64,000 nt of DNA from Arthrinium phaeospermum (taxonomy: Eukaryota > Ascomycota > Sordariomycetes > Amphisphaeriales > Apiosporaceae): positions 2,914,001 through 2,978,000 of the forward strand of contig QYRS01000004.1 in NCBI GenBank assembly GCA_006503535.1, written 5' to 3'. Positions 44,374-57,249 of the stretch are shown piece by piece. Made by a program: the position numbers and the translations under genes. How positions within the stretch are numbered: position 1 is the stretch's first letter; each line of letters starts with the position of its first letter. A model generated the notes under the pieces. The model was not told the DNA's origin. It worked only from the letters and a program-made list of their open reading frames with translations, and did no database searches.

Positions 44374-46114
44374 TTAAGCGTTCTTCTTCTTACGAGCGGA
44401 CTTCTTAGGTTCCTCGGTCGCAGGTTCTGCTACCTTGGACGCTCGCTTCCGCTTCTTAATATCGGGGCTCGCAGGCGTCGCGGTCTTAGCAGCTGACGCC
44501 TCAACGTCCTCACTCTCGGGGGCGGTGCTCTTTCGCTTGCGGGTGCTGCCCTTAGGCTTGGGGGTCTTGGCAACCTCCTCGGTGATGGCGGCAGCAGCCG
44601 GAGCCACAACAGGAGCGGTCATCTGCAGCTGCTCTACGATGGCATCTTGGTCGTCGCCAATAGCGGGACCCTCGACACTACCAGCAACGTTGGGCTGGGG
44701 GATCTGGTTGGCATCGGCATACGCAAGTGCATCCTGGTCACTCATCTCTCGCGCAGCAGGGTTGCCAGCCTTGTAGCTGTGGACACGAGCGTGGTAGAGG
44801 CGAAGGTTGAACTGGTAAGCGTTATTCCAGGCCTGATGTCGAGGTTAGCACAATGAAATATGAGCGAGTGATCTTTGAAACCTACCATCTTCTCATCGGG
44901 GTTCATGGATGCCCAGCGACGCTGGCCCTCATCCTGAACAGCACCCTTGGGAGCCTCATTTCCAAGATCTGTGGCAATGATGGGACGGGCAGTTTGCATG
45001 TACAGGAAGTAAGGCGTCAGGGGTCGCTTAGGAGCATTGGGGTCATGCTGGCGCTTCTTGCGCTCCTTCTTCTCCTCAACGGGAGGGACGGCGACCTCAG
45101 CGCCAGCAGGGGGCGCAAAGCCTACAGCGCCTTGATCCAGACGAGCAAGAGTCTGCAGAGCGGGGACGTTATCCAGCGATGTAGGCTCGCCCAGGAGCAT
45201 GTTGCTCTGGCGGAGGTAATCAGAAGCAAAGTCTCTCAGGAGCTCCTGGATTGTGGAGAGGCGAGCGTGGACCTTGAAGCATGTTAGTGACGGGCTCAAT
45301 GACAGTTTACAGGCGGTTTAACGAAAGTGCAGTGAATAATGTGGTAGTGCTACTGGGGGACTTGGGCATGCAAGAAAGACGCTGGGGTGGTGGAGGTGGG
45401 GTCATAGCTCCCCGGGCCCCATTGCGCGGCCAGAGGTGCGGGGTAATTCAGCATGTAAACAAGCCCGACCTCGAAGTACGCGTATCGAGGACAAGACGCG
45501 CTGGCTCATAGACACTCTCAGAAGCCTTGCACGATTATGAAAAAGTGCTGCTAAAAGAGGCTTGCGCGAATTGATCAAGATACATAATGATTCTTTCTTA
45601 GAGAATTCGCAGTAAGAGGGAAATGGTTGCATCCGCAGTTGAGTCTATAGGCCGAGGCCATCATACGTGGTGGGATGCAATGCTCAATGTGGTTGCGGAT
45701 GGGAAGGGAGATGGATAGCAGTCAAGGTGGAAGAATGCATAGTTGGTTGGCGTTGGCTGTGGACGAAGGTAGACGGGGAATTGCGTGGTGTCTGCCCGAT
45801 GCCCTGAAAGTGGACGATATGGGCTTGAAGGAATTGCAGCGGGAGGTAGTAAGTAATAGAAGGTATTGACTCACCGAGTTGCGGACTCTCTCATACTCAG
45901 CACGGTTAATGGTGAGGGTGTTGGAGCCAGCGTCCATAGGCGGCGGCGCCATTGCGACAGGCTGCGGCATCAGGGTTGGGACATTAGCTGGAACAGGAGG
46001 CTGCTGCTGTTGCTGCTGTTGTTGCTGTTGCTGCTGCTGCTGAGGCACCAAAGGGACCTGAGCCGACGGCGTGGCTGGTACAGCCTTGGTTTGGTCCTTG
46101 CGGGGCCTGGCCAT
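44374..46114 (-). CDS. HMG-box DNA-binding protein, 361 aa
   Basis: A nuclear architectural protein with one HMG box. The exons on this strand are 46114-45875, 45272-44886 and 44832-44374 (80 + 129 + 152 codons). The N-terminus starts MARPRKDQTKAVPATP and carries 14 consecutive glutamines (45 bp after a short Pro stretch) and a Pro-rich segment. A helical region (RLSTIQELLRDFASDYLRQS) precedes the HMG box at about 157-230 (DPNAPKRPLTPYFLYMQTAR, then EGQRRWASMNPDEKMAWNNA), which is split by intron 2 after DEKM. The C-terminus is Lys/Ala-rich with KPKGSTRKRK and KKSARKKKNA, suggesting nuclear localisation and DNA contacts. The first intron is long (602 bp). Exact orthology within the HMGB/Nhp6-like group is uncertain. 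Confidence 0.88.
46001..46042 (-). repeat. Polyglutamine CAG/CAA tract in the HMG-box gene
   Basis: Fourteen consecutive Gln codons (CTG/TTG on the plus strand), mixed CAG and CAA. The CAA interruptions make it more stable than a pure CAG run. It is likely to vary in length among strains. Confidence 0.85.
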
Positions 46115-49100
46115 TGTGATTGAGTTGGTCGGGTTGGTTTGGGTTTGAGGGAAATGTGGCAGACAGTTGTGGTGCAGTTGTTTTGGGGTGCTCAATTCGT
46201 AGGAATAGGGCCTGATTTCCAGTTGATTGCGGGCAGAGAATTTAGGGGAGAAAGTGGGAAAAGTTTCGGGGCAGGTTTTCACCTGAAAGTTGGGGGGTCA
46301 GGGCTTTATGTGACCGAGGGGACCAAGGCTCGTTCAACTGAATCACTCCCATCAGTGAGGTACACTAGGCCATGTACCCCTCCCACTTTCAATTGACATC
46401 AATCAGATCCAACCTCGATTGATTGAAAAAACGAGTGCCTGCCACATTACTGGACCTGCTGTTCCCTCTGTGAACTTGGTACCTACGGGCTGTACCAAAT
46501 TTTTTTCTCCCACCCGCACTCCATGTTTACTCCTGCTTGCTCCCACCTGCCTGCACTGCCCACCGCCCACTCTTACCAGGTGAGGTCTGCTTTGGCAGCA
46601 CCCATAGAGCCCAGCTCAGGTACCCGCCCATCTTCGCTCAATTGATCGTGCTTTGCGGCCCAGTCCATCAGTAACCGCTCGAAATGACCTGACAAAAACT
46701 GCGACCGTAAGAAATCCCCAAGTGATCCAAAGAGGCCTGGCACAAATTTTCCCTTTGAAAGCCCACCCTGCACCCACATGCTGCACCCACAACACTGGGC
46801 ACCCACACCATGGCCTATGTACTCTTGGGCGTGCTGCACATGTTACCACCAAAATCGGGATGAAAGTGATTTGCGACGTAGGCACCTAGGTTAATGCTGT
46901 CCTCGACCCCCCGGCTCAGCTCTCTCTCTCTCCTCTCTGTGTCTGAGGCACTAACCGACCAAGGCGACCTACAAGTACTTTGGCGGTTACTGATTTGGAG
47001 CTGCTTGCGACGCTGTCCTGCCCAAGTCGTCTCTGCACTCGCACACAACACAACCTGCACCTATCGAGCCTCCCCCCCACCCCCTCCTCTCCTCTTCCCC
47101 TCAACTGTATCGAATTGGCTCCCACTTACTGGATTTACTGGCGAGATTGCTGGTTGTTTGCTCGCGCGACACCAGACTTCATGATTTGGAAATCATATTT
47201 CTTGTACCACATTTGCTGTGTGTAACAATGGGTTCTTCGCGCAATAATTGCAAGGTACCTACAATATGGTACGCAGTAAATGAATTTGACTGTGGTTGCG
47301 ATTGCAGCATTTCAACTGTGGAAAGTCGACAACTCGGCCAGCCGACTTGGGTGGTTTGGATATCGTAGAATACACACCTAAACGAGGCAAGGCCAATTTA
47401 CTGCTGGGGTCTGTCCTACTGATGCCTACCTCGACCAGACACTGCGGGTGAATTTGGCTCCCAAGAACCTTTGGCTAAAACAGCGGGCGCACACGGCGAC
47501 TGGGGCGCGACTTTTCTCATCTGAAGGTACTTTGCGCTCTTGCACCAGCAGGTCACTTGATAATACCCGAATTACATATTTCGACTTGTCGCATGGTCTT
47601 TAGCAGATGACGATATAGTTTTTTATCCTGTTATCGAGTTGTCCGCATGGTCGCATACGTTTTCTGTTCTTGCAGAGGGAAACGGAGGCGATTGAGGCCC
47701 GTGGCAGCGATTTGGAATTCGCTATCTGTTTAGAAGGTTCTCCTGGAGAGAGGCCCCGAGCCGTCGCTGAAGTCACTGAAGTCTCTCTCGTGGGTAGTGC
47801 GTCGCAGCTTCATGCAGGGCCCCATCCAAGTACTACCATGCGACGAAGGCTACTGGCTAGATCCTCAGTGCTGTCGCGCTGATTTGCCAGCGTTAGGGGG
47901 GCTTGGTTTTAAAGCGGCGATTCCTGGCCTGCTACAGTAAAACCTGTCCCCCTCGTGTCCACTAGTTGGCCCATCACGTAATGGCCTTCGTGTTCTGGCT
48001 GGGCCCTGGCCATTTTCCATTTTCGCAGCCTGTCCTCCCATGAGTGAAAACTGAGAAGGCTGATTTCGATTGCGTCCTGGCTGGGGCGCTGGCGAGCTCG
48101 CGGGCTGTCGGGCGGCGGGCTCTGCCTGTCTGCCATGCCACCCGCTGTCCATCCTTTTCCTAAGGTTCAAAGCCCGGCCGTTCACCCAGTCTCGTCTTCT
48201 CGCCTAGCTTGCACCACCCAGGCTTCAGACAGCCTTCTGACCAACTGTCAGCACAGTTATCCCTCAAGCGTGTTTGACGCCTTTACCGGAAGCTCTGCAT
48301 CAGGGTATGGCCTTGGTGCGAGTGCACGCTGGCACTCCAGTTCCTGTCAATCTGGCTCTATGTAGCAACTGACACTCACCCTATCACATACATCCTTCGC
48401 CTTCAGTGTGTCCGTTGACTTTCAACCCTCCAGCGCCCTCTTCTTCTCTATCATGAGTCTAGTTTGGCTACCTATTCCCCTGTTTTCAACACCCGCGCCC
48501 AGCGCCATCCTGCAACCCGTTATCATGCCCAAGCCCCTAGAAACAACCCGCCCATCTACGCATCAATACCCAAAATACCCCAGATGCCTTTCTGTAGCCA
48601 ATACTCAAAGTCACACATCCACTCATTCTAATGCTTCTGTATGAGTGCCAGGCTTGAGGGATGTAGCCTTCCTATGCACAACCTCCAGTTCACGCTTGAT
48701 CCCCCATGACAAGCTCTATCGCCTGCCTAATACCTCGCTGAGCTGGCGCGTCCAGCTCTTGAGGCCATTTGCTAATAATCAACTGTGACCCGAGCCCCGA
48801 GACTAGGCACTGTTTGACTATACCGTAGGCCATGATACTGAAAGCACATTAGCTTGTAGTGTGATTTATACTAGACGCACCTCACTCACCTCCAGCCTTC
48901 TGTGTGGTTTATTTCTATATCCTATTATTTACGAGAATCTCACTTTATAACCCCGTGATAGATCTGGATGTTGTACTTTTATATCACTCCCAAAGGTATT
49001 GATACACGTATATATGTATTTAGCTTGGTTACCGTTTTGTATGATCTAAGTCTGTAGTGTGTTGTAAGTTAACATTCCCGAGATTGACTCTTTTACTTGT

Positions 49101-50560
49101 TGTCGCAGACAGCTTTCAAGTTGGAGGCATTTATGCCTGTCGAGTATGTATGTAACTATTCAGTCCAGGCAGCTCACTCAGGCTATTTGGTTACCACCCG
49201 AGGCATACCTACACACAGCAAGGAGCAATCATTCTCTGCTCAATAGAAAGATATGACGGTTCCGACCTCTCCTGTATATGGTCTGGTAATCATCTTGTGA
49301 AGCAAAACCACCTTTCAGGCTGGAGATTTACTGCCATATTATTGTCCCCGGCCCGGGTGTTTACAAAAATGTCCCCAAACATTACGTCAACTATAGCATA
49401 CTTATAAATAGGTAGGCTTCAGGCTATAGGTAGCGAGCCCCCAAGTGGCCGTGCCGTCGTGGGGTGTTTCATCGAGCCGCCTGCTATCGGGCGTCGGCAG
49501 GAACGCTTCTAACATCGGGCCGTGATGCAAATGCACACTTGCCCATTGACAAGCCTGACGACATGCACGACCTCTTCCAGTCCAGCGAGGCATACCGCGA
49601 AGCTCAAGAAACTATGTGCCTTACATTCGAGCATCGTCTCAGTCATACGAAGCCTTCTGTTATAGCAACCAGCCCCGCCTCGACCATTGCGACAGCCGGA
49701 CTCAAGCATCGCATCATCGCAGTGATATTAGGCGCGGCCCTGATAAGCTCATGTTGGAAACCCAGTATGTTAGTCAGGAACCGTTTGCGAGGCATTGGTT
49801 TAGGTTTAGTCGAAAGGCTGGAGAACGTCTGAAATTTGCGTGTTGTGAATACATACCAATACCTACTACACGCGCATTTCCCGTCACTACCTATCGTTCG
49901 ACGAGCATCTGACACACGTGTATCGACTCACTCAGCGTCCTTCATCCCCCTCCTCGCAGACCCTTGGCATGAACCAGAATCCTGCTGTCGGCTGGCCCCA
50001 AGCAGTCAAGGGCCATTCGTACCACGTACACGCAGAGCAGCTTGCAGGGATTCGGTTTTAGCTAAAACAAGACGCAAAGTACCGGTGTACTGATTATTGG
50101 GGATGATTCAAGGCAAGCAGGCCAAGCACCGCTCCAAACAAACCCCATTGCCGACAGGTTTGATCCAATGGCACGCATTAGACGCATGCCATCGCGTCTT
50201 GGCAGGTCGGAGGTTCAGTCGATCTCCAGCTAAGCTTCATGCTATGGGGCCCCCTGCCTGCTTTTGGATCGTCCAACGATGATGACCCCCCATTCGACCC
50301 CTCCAGAATTGGCCTTGACAGGAACAAGGAGGCCCAGAAAGAAGGGCACCAACGTCACACCCCAAATTGCAAGGAGGGAGCTTTCTTTGACTACTTGTTG
50401 ACAGGTCGCCCTTCTCTTATTAGAGTCTCTTCTCCCCCCCTCCTCATGCTCAGGCCTGATTTATTCTGGTCAATTCCCCTCTCCTAAGTCCTACCATTAC
50501 TTTCGAGAAAACCGCAATCAGAAACACGACTTTTGAACATCTGAAGGGCAGGTCTCGACG
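46115..50560. other. 4.4 kb stretch without a supportable gene
   Basis: This is the longest gap in the window, between the divergent HMG-box and het-c genes. Several stretches are strongly pyrimidine-rich (for example 46905-46945 and 47070-47105) or C-rich (46755-46815). A 7-bp hairpin (TTGGTAC/GTACCAA) lies at 46476-46498. Short frames exist on both strands (for example 49464-49832), but none shows a family motif, splice coherence or codon bias. Long leaders, a non-coding transcript or a small unrecognised gene remain possible. Confidence 0.45.
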
Positions 50561-53500
50561 ATGTTCACATCCAAATCCTTCTACCCCGCCGTCCTGGCTG
50601 TGGTTGTCCTGTGCGTTTTCACGCCAGGCGCCCTGGCCTTCGGCGCTGGTAACATTGCTAGCATCAGCAAGGTCGAGGGAGTCAACTGTAAGTCTCGGAA
50701 AACCCTCTCAATGCCATGGCCGTACAGAAGCTAACATGTAACCATCATAGGGCGCCGTAAGTTCTTCACAGATCTACCCCCCTGGAGCCGTCCAACCAGT
50801 GCATCACTTCCAATCCTACCTTACATACACGATGAAAGCCTCTCGAGCGGGGGTCCAGCTTGGGAAGTCGATCCAATTCCCGGCTAGACTTAGGACCAAT
50901 TCTTGGCTGTGTTTGGGCGGATTACACTGCGAACGAGAACAACCGTTGTTCGCCGGCACTGCACCCAGCCAATCTCAAGGCTGCAGACCACCTAGAATCC
51001 GCGTCTTGATATGACGCTGTGCAACTGTTTAACATGGAGACACTGCTGACTGAACCATCCAGATGGTGATTTGGAGGATACCCTTCTGACCCTGGCCATG
51101 GCCAGAGTCCTCGGCCACGGCAAGTTTGACAAGCTCACCGTCCAACGTGTAAGTCGTCGATCTGAGAGCATTTATTCCAATATATGGCACCACTAACACC
51201 ATCACACCAGGTCTACTTCGGAAACTGGCTGCGTACGTAGTACCGATCTTCCGCCTTGCTTATTTGGCAAGTCTTGTGCGATAAATACTAACTGGCGGTG
51301 TTTAGGCGACTACTCGCAGGCGATTGATATCGGAACTGTGAAGGCTGTTTCTTCCGAGGCCATTCGCCTGCTGCTGTGTGTCCTGGGCTTCATGACCTTC
51401 GGCTACGGTAGCAAGGAATTCGAGATCACTGCCGCCCGACTTGGTACGGTAACCATCTCTCCACTAACTACCACATGCCGACTAACGACGATGCAGGCAC
51501 TTACAGACCCGAGGATCATATCGACAACCCTAAGGGCTACGGTGATGGCGCCGGTGACCCCAGACAGTACGATGAACGTCTCCGTGCACCCATTGATGAA
51601 GAGCGCGAGCTGTCCATTGATCCCGAGAGTGGTATGAAGAACTACATTGCCAATGAGCGCGCTGGCATCACGACTTCAGCCGAACACGTTCGCAAGCTTT
51701 TCGGTGATTCCATTGAGCTGGCTAGACGCTACCGCCGCAGCAACAACAAGGATGAGATCTACGAGGCTCTGCGGTTGCTTGGTACTGGTCTCCACTGTCT
51801 GGAAGGTTTGTGATATCACGTTGCATGAAGAAGATGGTTTTATCGCTTACATATCTTTAGATTTCCTCGCCCACAGCAACTACACCGAGCTGGCTCTGAT
51901 CGAGATGGGCGAGCGCGACATTTTCCCTCACGTTGGACGCGACACCCGCATGCGTCTCCAAGGCGCTCGCGACGAAGTCTACCCCCTCGTCACAGGCACT
52001 TTCGGTGGTGTCGATTTCTTGCACTCCGTTACTGGTGAAGGTACGTACTGCATCCGCTATTCGGTGAGATGTACAATCTGACATGAGAACCAGTCTCCGA
52101 CAAGCTCACCCAGAACGAGCTGGACGAGCTCGAGGGTACTCTGACGAACAACAAGAACAGCAACACCAGCATCATCGAGGATCTTCTGAACAAGATCCCC
52201 GACGGAATCCTCGGCGGAGACAAGAAGGGCGAGATGCAGAACATCCAGGACAACGCCAACAACTCTCAGATGCAGAACGCCCAGGTCTCCCCTCGTGACC
52301 CCGAAGAGTTCACCCGCTACGTCCAGGATATCTTCAAGCAGATCATGCCTGCGATCGAGCTCCACGATGAGATTCTGAAGAGCATCAGCGAGATGATTGA
52401 TAAGATTCCCATCCTGCCCAAGATTCTCGAGCAACTCGAGGAGCAGATGTCTGTTTGGGTCTTCTCCATCATGGCCCCGTTCGTCGTTCCTATCCTGAAG
52501 CAGGTCAAGAACGAGCTTCGCACCGGATCTCACGAGATCATTGAGAGCAGCGAGGCCGAGCAGCACGTCGTCTTTGATGACGACCGTTCATCCAACCCCA
52601 CGCACTCTATGCTGTCCAAGGATCACTTCTCCAACGTAAGTAACCACACGTTAGCACTGATCGAATGCGGGCAGCTCGGACTAATACTCATATGAATAGA
52701 TCCTCAACGAGGTTGCCGGAAAGACTGCCAGCAAGGTCGTTGCTTGGGCCACTCCTCAGATCATGGACCTCTGGGACGACGATTCCAGAGACCCCAACGA
52801 AGTCATCACCAACATTATCTTCGGTGTCATGCACCACCCTGCCCAGCGTGAGGAGGCACGTGGCCCCGTCCGTGAGGGTCGCCAGATCATGTTTGATTCG
52901 GTCCGACAATGGTGGGATGAGTTGGATAACCGAGACAAGGACGACCTTCGCCGCAAGCTCTCTCGGGAAGGTGTCAAGAACGGTATGTGAAGAACTGTAC
53001 ACAAATGCCAAAGAAGTTACTTGCTGACCCGGCCCTAGGCGAGAACCACAAGGAAGGTGTTCACGACGGTGGACACGGTTGCGGCAAGCCCTTGGGCATG
53101 AAGAAGAACCACGGTGGCGAGGACGGTGGTTCCATGGAAGACCAGATTGCCGGTGCGGCTGCCGGCGCCATCTACGAAGGTATCACTGGTGGTATCGGCA
53201 ACCTCGTTGAGCAGCAGGCTGGCATCAACCTCCCCACCGGAGAGGGAGGCCACCCCATCCAGGTTGAGGAAGAGTCCAGCGGCCACAAGCACAGTGGCAT
53301 CGGCGGCTTCCTCCACAACGTCGGCAAGACCCTGCTCGGCGATGACTTCAAGAAGAACGACCGCGAGTCATTCTCTTCCCGGAAGGAGGACGACAACTCG
53401 CGCACCGAGACGCGCACCGAGTACGGCCACTCTGGCGGCCGCTACGAGCAGGCCCAAGAGTCCCGCACCGAGTACGACAACGGCAACGAGTCCAGGACCT

Positions 53501-54060
53501 ACCAGCGTTACGAGCAGGACGAGGACCGCCGTGGCAACACTACCGGATACGGCTACGAGGAGCGCCAGGAGTCTCGCCCGACTTACGGAGGAGGCCATGA
53601 GACTCGCACCGAGCGTCAGGAGTACGGTGGCAGCGGCGGCTATGGAGGCGGTAACAGCTACGGTGGTGGTCGCGATAATGAGTCATCTTATGGCCGTCAG
53701 GAGTCCAGCGGCGGTTACGGTGGCGGCAACAGCGGCTACGGCGGCGGCCGTGACAACGAGTCATCCTATGGCCGCCAGGAGTCCAGCGGTGGCTACGGCG
53801 GTGGCAACAGCGGATACGGCGGTGGTAACAGCTACGGCGGCGGCGATAGCTACGGCCGCCAAGAGTCCAGCGGTGGCTATGGTGGCGGCAACAGCGGCCA
53901 CCACGGAAGCAGCCGACGCAACGATAACGAAGGCGGCTACGGTGGTGAGCGGCGCCACGAACGTAACGATGACGGCTACGGAGGTCACGAGGCCGAGTCT
54001 TGGAACCGTCACCCCAATGACGAGTATCGCCCCAATGATTATGAGGAACGCCGCTACTAA
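50561..54060 (+). CDS. het-c: HET-C heterokaryon incompatibility protein, 10 exons, 904 aa
   Basis: HET-C-family protein; in Neurospora crassa, het-c alleles control vegetative self/non-self recognition. The exons are 50561-50687, 50751-50756 (6 nt), 51063-51148, 51211-51232 (22 nt), 51306-51443, 51497-51805, 51861-52040, 52094-52635, 52700-52982 and 53039-54060. The joined frame restores the family signature EGVNWRHGDLEDTLLTLAMA and FGNWLRDYSQAIDIG. An N-terminal signal peptide (MFTSKSFYPAVLAVVVLCVF, then TPGALA) is followed by the conserved HET-C domain to about residue 565. Ser/Asn-rich sequence around 290-340 may correspond to the variable specificity segment. The last 340 residues are Gly-, Tyr-, Arg- and His-rich, ending in tandem GGYGGGNS units. 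Secretion or membrane association is expected. Confidence 0.92.
53634..53920 (+). repeat. Tandem Gly/Tyr-rich repeats at the HET-C C-terminus
   Basis: Three to four units of about 26 codons, each reading approximately GGYGGGNSGYGGG, then RDNESSYGRQESS, with one unit altered to NSYGGGDSYGRQESS. Nucleotide identity between units is high but broken by synonymous changes. Such repeats are prone to length change by unequal exchange. Confidence 0.8.
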
Positions 54061-54883
54061 GCGAAGGTCTACTACGGCTTCGCTTGTGGTTAGACTTGGC
54101 TTTTGCGAATATCTTCTGAGCTAGACTAGGTCTTAGAGAACCTTGCACATGCCACGTTATAGACGAGGAATATGCTTCAATGAAATGACAGAATATTATG
54201 AGCAAAAGCTTTGTATCCCCTTTAAGTGAATATTGCTCCTAGTTTGAACGCGCCGTTTCGTAATATCTCTCTCTGCGTCATAGCTGTATATAACCAAATA
54301 TGTGAGCGGTTTAATGGGATGTGCGGCAGTTTGGTAGCATTCGGGGAATATATGCCGTAGGACTCGGATAAGCGCCCTGTAAGCTCGCGTGGCTGGTTCA
54401 TGATCTCATGTGCCTACTTTGCCGCCGGAAGTATATTGGTGGTCGGCCTTTTTCCAAATGGGGTTGTCTATTTTGCCATTGACCAACTCCAACTTCGAGC
54501 CGCCTCCGGGGGTCCACCCTCCAGGTCGATGTGATCGGGTCGCAGCAAGTCACTATGAACGTGTTGATTTGCCGGTTGCCAATGCGCAGATCTTGGGGAA
54601 AGGTCCCCCGTCTTGGATGCAGCTATATAGTTACCCCTGAATCAGGACATATGGGGTTCTCGGTAGTCGACTCAGTGCTGCTGTACGGCACGGATACTTC
54701 AAGAAGACAAAAGGGCCCCCCTTCCCTATGCTTTTTATGGGTTTTTTATAGGCCCTCTTCATCAGGTACGGATTCTGTCTATTGCCAGATTGCTGCCTGC
54801 ATCTTTTGAGAGAGAGATACAGTAGACATATAAGACGACAACGCCCGATTCGAATATCAACAACACACACACACACACACAGG
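54061..54883. other. Intergenic region, het-c to GH45
   Basis: About 820 bp with no supportable gene. It ends with a (CA)n tract of about 10 units (about 54862-54880), immediately before the GH45 start codon, so the microsatellite lies in its leader. Confidence 0.5.
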
Positions 54884-55852
54884 ATGCACGTCCACTCGAT
54901 CCTCACAACCACCGCCGCCGCCGCGACCCTCCCCCTCCTCGCCGCGGCGCAGGGCGCGTCGGGCAGCGGGCGGACGACGCGGTACTGGGACTGCTGCAAG
55001 CCGAGCTGCGGGTGGGGGCTCAAGACCAACTCGGGCCAGTACGTGCAGACGTGCGACAAGAGCGACGGGCCCTTGGGCGGGTCCGACACCAAGAGCGGCT
55101 GCGACAACGGCGTGTCGAGCGGCGCCTACATGTGCTCCAACCAGAGCCCCTGGGCCGTCAACGAGACGACGGCCTACGGCTGGGCCGCGGTCAAGCTCGC
55201 GGGCAGCAACGAGCAGACTTGGTGCTGCGCTTGCTACGAGTTGACCTTCACGAGCGGGCCGGTGGCGGGGAAGACTATGGTGGTGCAGGCGTCGAATACG
55301 GGAGGGGATCTTGGGCAGAATCATTTTGATATTGCGGTAGGTGTCCGTGTCTGCACTTGGTTCTCTATGTGGTATACGTCTAGTGGCTGTCGACAACTCC
55401 CCTTTTCACTCTCTTCCTGTGCATTCCATACTCAGCCCATCCCGAGACAAATCTGTAGTGGTACACACTATCAATCTACCAACGACTACTAACACTACTT
55501 CCTCGTCTCCCAGATGCCCGGCGGCGGCGTCGGCCTCTTCAACGCCTGCACGAACCAGTACGGCGCCCCGCCCAACGGCTGGGGCGCGCAGTACGGCGGG
55601 GTGTCGTCGCGGACGGCGTGCGACTCGTTCCCCGAGAAGCTGAAAGCCGGCTGCTACTGGCGTTTCGACTGGTTCGGCGGCGCCGACAACCCCGACGTCA
55701 CCTTCAAGCAGGTCGCGTGCCCGGCCGCGCTCACGGCCAAGTCGGGCTGCACCCGCAACAACGACGCCATCAACGAGACGCCCACGGGGCCCTCGAGCGT
55801 CGGGACCTGGACGCCCGAGGCCACGGCGGCGCCGACGGCGGGGGTTGTTTGA
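54884..55852 (+). CDS. GH45 endoglucanase (secreted cellulase), 263 aa
   Basis: A family 45 endo-beta-1,4-glucanase that inverts configuration and attacks amorphous cellulose outside the cell. The exons are 54884-55336 and 55514-55852. A signal peptide ([20 protein letters not shown], cleavage near the AQG) is followed by the catalytic domain, which opens [15 protein letters not shown]36 there is the catalytic base and D149 in NHFDIAMPGGGVG the acid, from the established family mechanism. Cysteines ([29 protein letters not shown]) match the disulfide-rich fold. No cellulose-binding module or Ser/Thr linker is present, so it is a single-domain enzyme. The short Thr/Ala tail ends AAPTAGVV. Confidence 0.93.
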
Positions 55853-57249
55853 GTTGGTGGGAGTGGGCGTTTGTGCAATGAGTGACAGAAGGTGTATTGC
55901 ACATACAGTTAGAGATATTCTCGGTTGTACATACTCGATCAGAGTTGAATATCAATGGCAGATCCTTAGCGCATCTCGATAACATTCAAAGTAAAGCGAT
56001 GCACTGTCGATCAATGTTGGGTTCTATTACACTTCTGAGTGCTTAAGTCGCCCCTTTTTGGCGTATAAGCCACTTTCCTCTGTCTGGGTCATGGATGCCA
56101 CGGGTTTATGCCAGCCAATGCCATGAGGATTGACAGGTTTCAAACATGCATTCGATCAAACATGCAGACGACCCGACAGCTCAAAAGTTGCCAGTATCTA
56201 CTGTACATAAGGAACCGTTGTTGGCGATCAAGGGTAACCTGAGCACTTGAGATCAGCATGACCACAGCGCCAAGGAAGCGGAAGTTCGGAAGTAGCTTAT
56301 CAGCCGCACAGTGCTTTCTGGACGGTACGCCCTGCTGATCCCTCAAGGCTTCGGTCTCCAAACGCCATGGAACTTTGTTATATTAAGATTACGAACGACG
56401 GTACTTGGGCTGGGATTCGGCTAAGATGCGAGAGTGACAGTTATGGGATTAGTTACTGTGTTGCCGCAAAAGACCAGACCTGCGCTCGCAAATGCATCCG
56501 CCCATCGTCGCTGTGTTGCCTTCATCATTGTAACACCACTTATGATGCCCCAAGTGGCACGCACTGGCTGATAAGGCAGCCAGGTCGGGCATCCTCTTGG
56601 CTTGGACGCTGTAGGAGTAATACACATACGCGAAAGACGCATTGCAACAACCCAATCAGGTAGGTGGTACTGTAGCACGGGGAGCTGAAGTGCCTTGCCC
56701 GGTGAGATCGAAGCTGCATCCGGGCACCAATCAGAGCGAACTGGTGCAACCCGACTTGGATATCCCCCCTTAGAAAGATGGAAAGGATGAGGTCACCGGA
56801 CAGACCGGTAGGCGGTGTGCATGATGTGTGTTTCGTTGTTGATCAATAGAACCCGCCATGCATTTGGGAAAACGAAACCTGCCCTGGGAAACTCAAAAAG
56901 AGAGTCCAGGCCCCAGGGAAATCACGGAAGGCGGGACCGGAACGCGGATACAGTGCTGGTTTCCTTCGGAGGAAGCGACAACCCCAGGATTCAACTTGGC
57001 CATCATAGCAACGTAAAATCGTACAAGAGGAAGGCGTGGCCTCACTTGAGTTTTGTCATGATCAGATAGACTCAGTTTACTAAAACATACTTCACTTCCA
57101 ATCAATCATCTACTGAATTACCTAGCACAGACTCATCCGATAGTATCAATATTACAAACTCGTATTGACCCGTTATTGTCGTTGTCAAGTCATCGGCGTT
57201 ATAAGCATTCCATGGTCGACATATACACTATTCGAAACAGGACGTAAAC
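55853..57249. other. Intergenic region, GH45 to ACMSD
   Basis: About 1.4 kb. Short frames on both strands (such as 56421-56678) overlap each other and lack family features. No regulator gene of the catabolic cluster is found here. The segment just before 57250 is AT-rich and should be the ACMSD promoter. Confidence 0.45.

Noticed and set aside
49464..49832. 122-codon frame in the gene-free stretch
   Set aside because: No family features, and opposing frames of similar length overlap it.
50146..50225. Possible tRNA-like segment with a GGTTCAGTC box
   Set aside because: No convincing A box, cloverleaf or acceptor-stem pairing.
53634..53920. Regular repeats considered as a CRISPR-like array
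   Set aside because: They are in-frame coding repeats of a eukaryotic gene without unique spacers.
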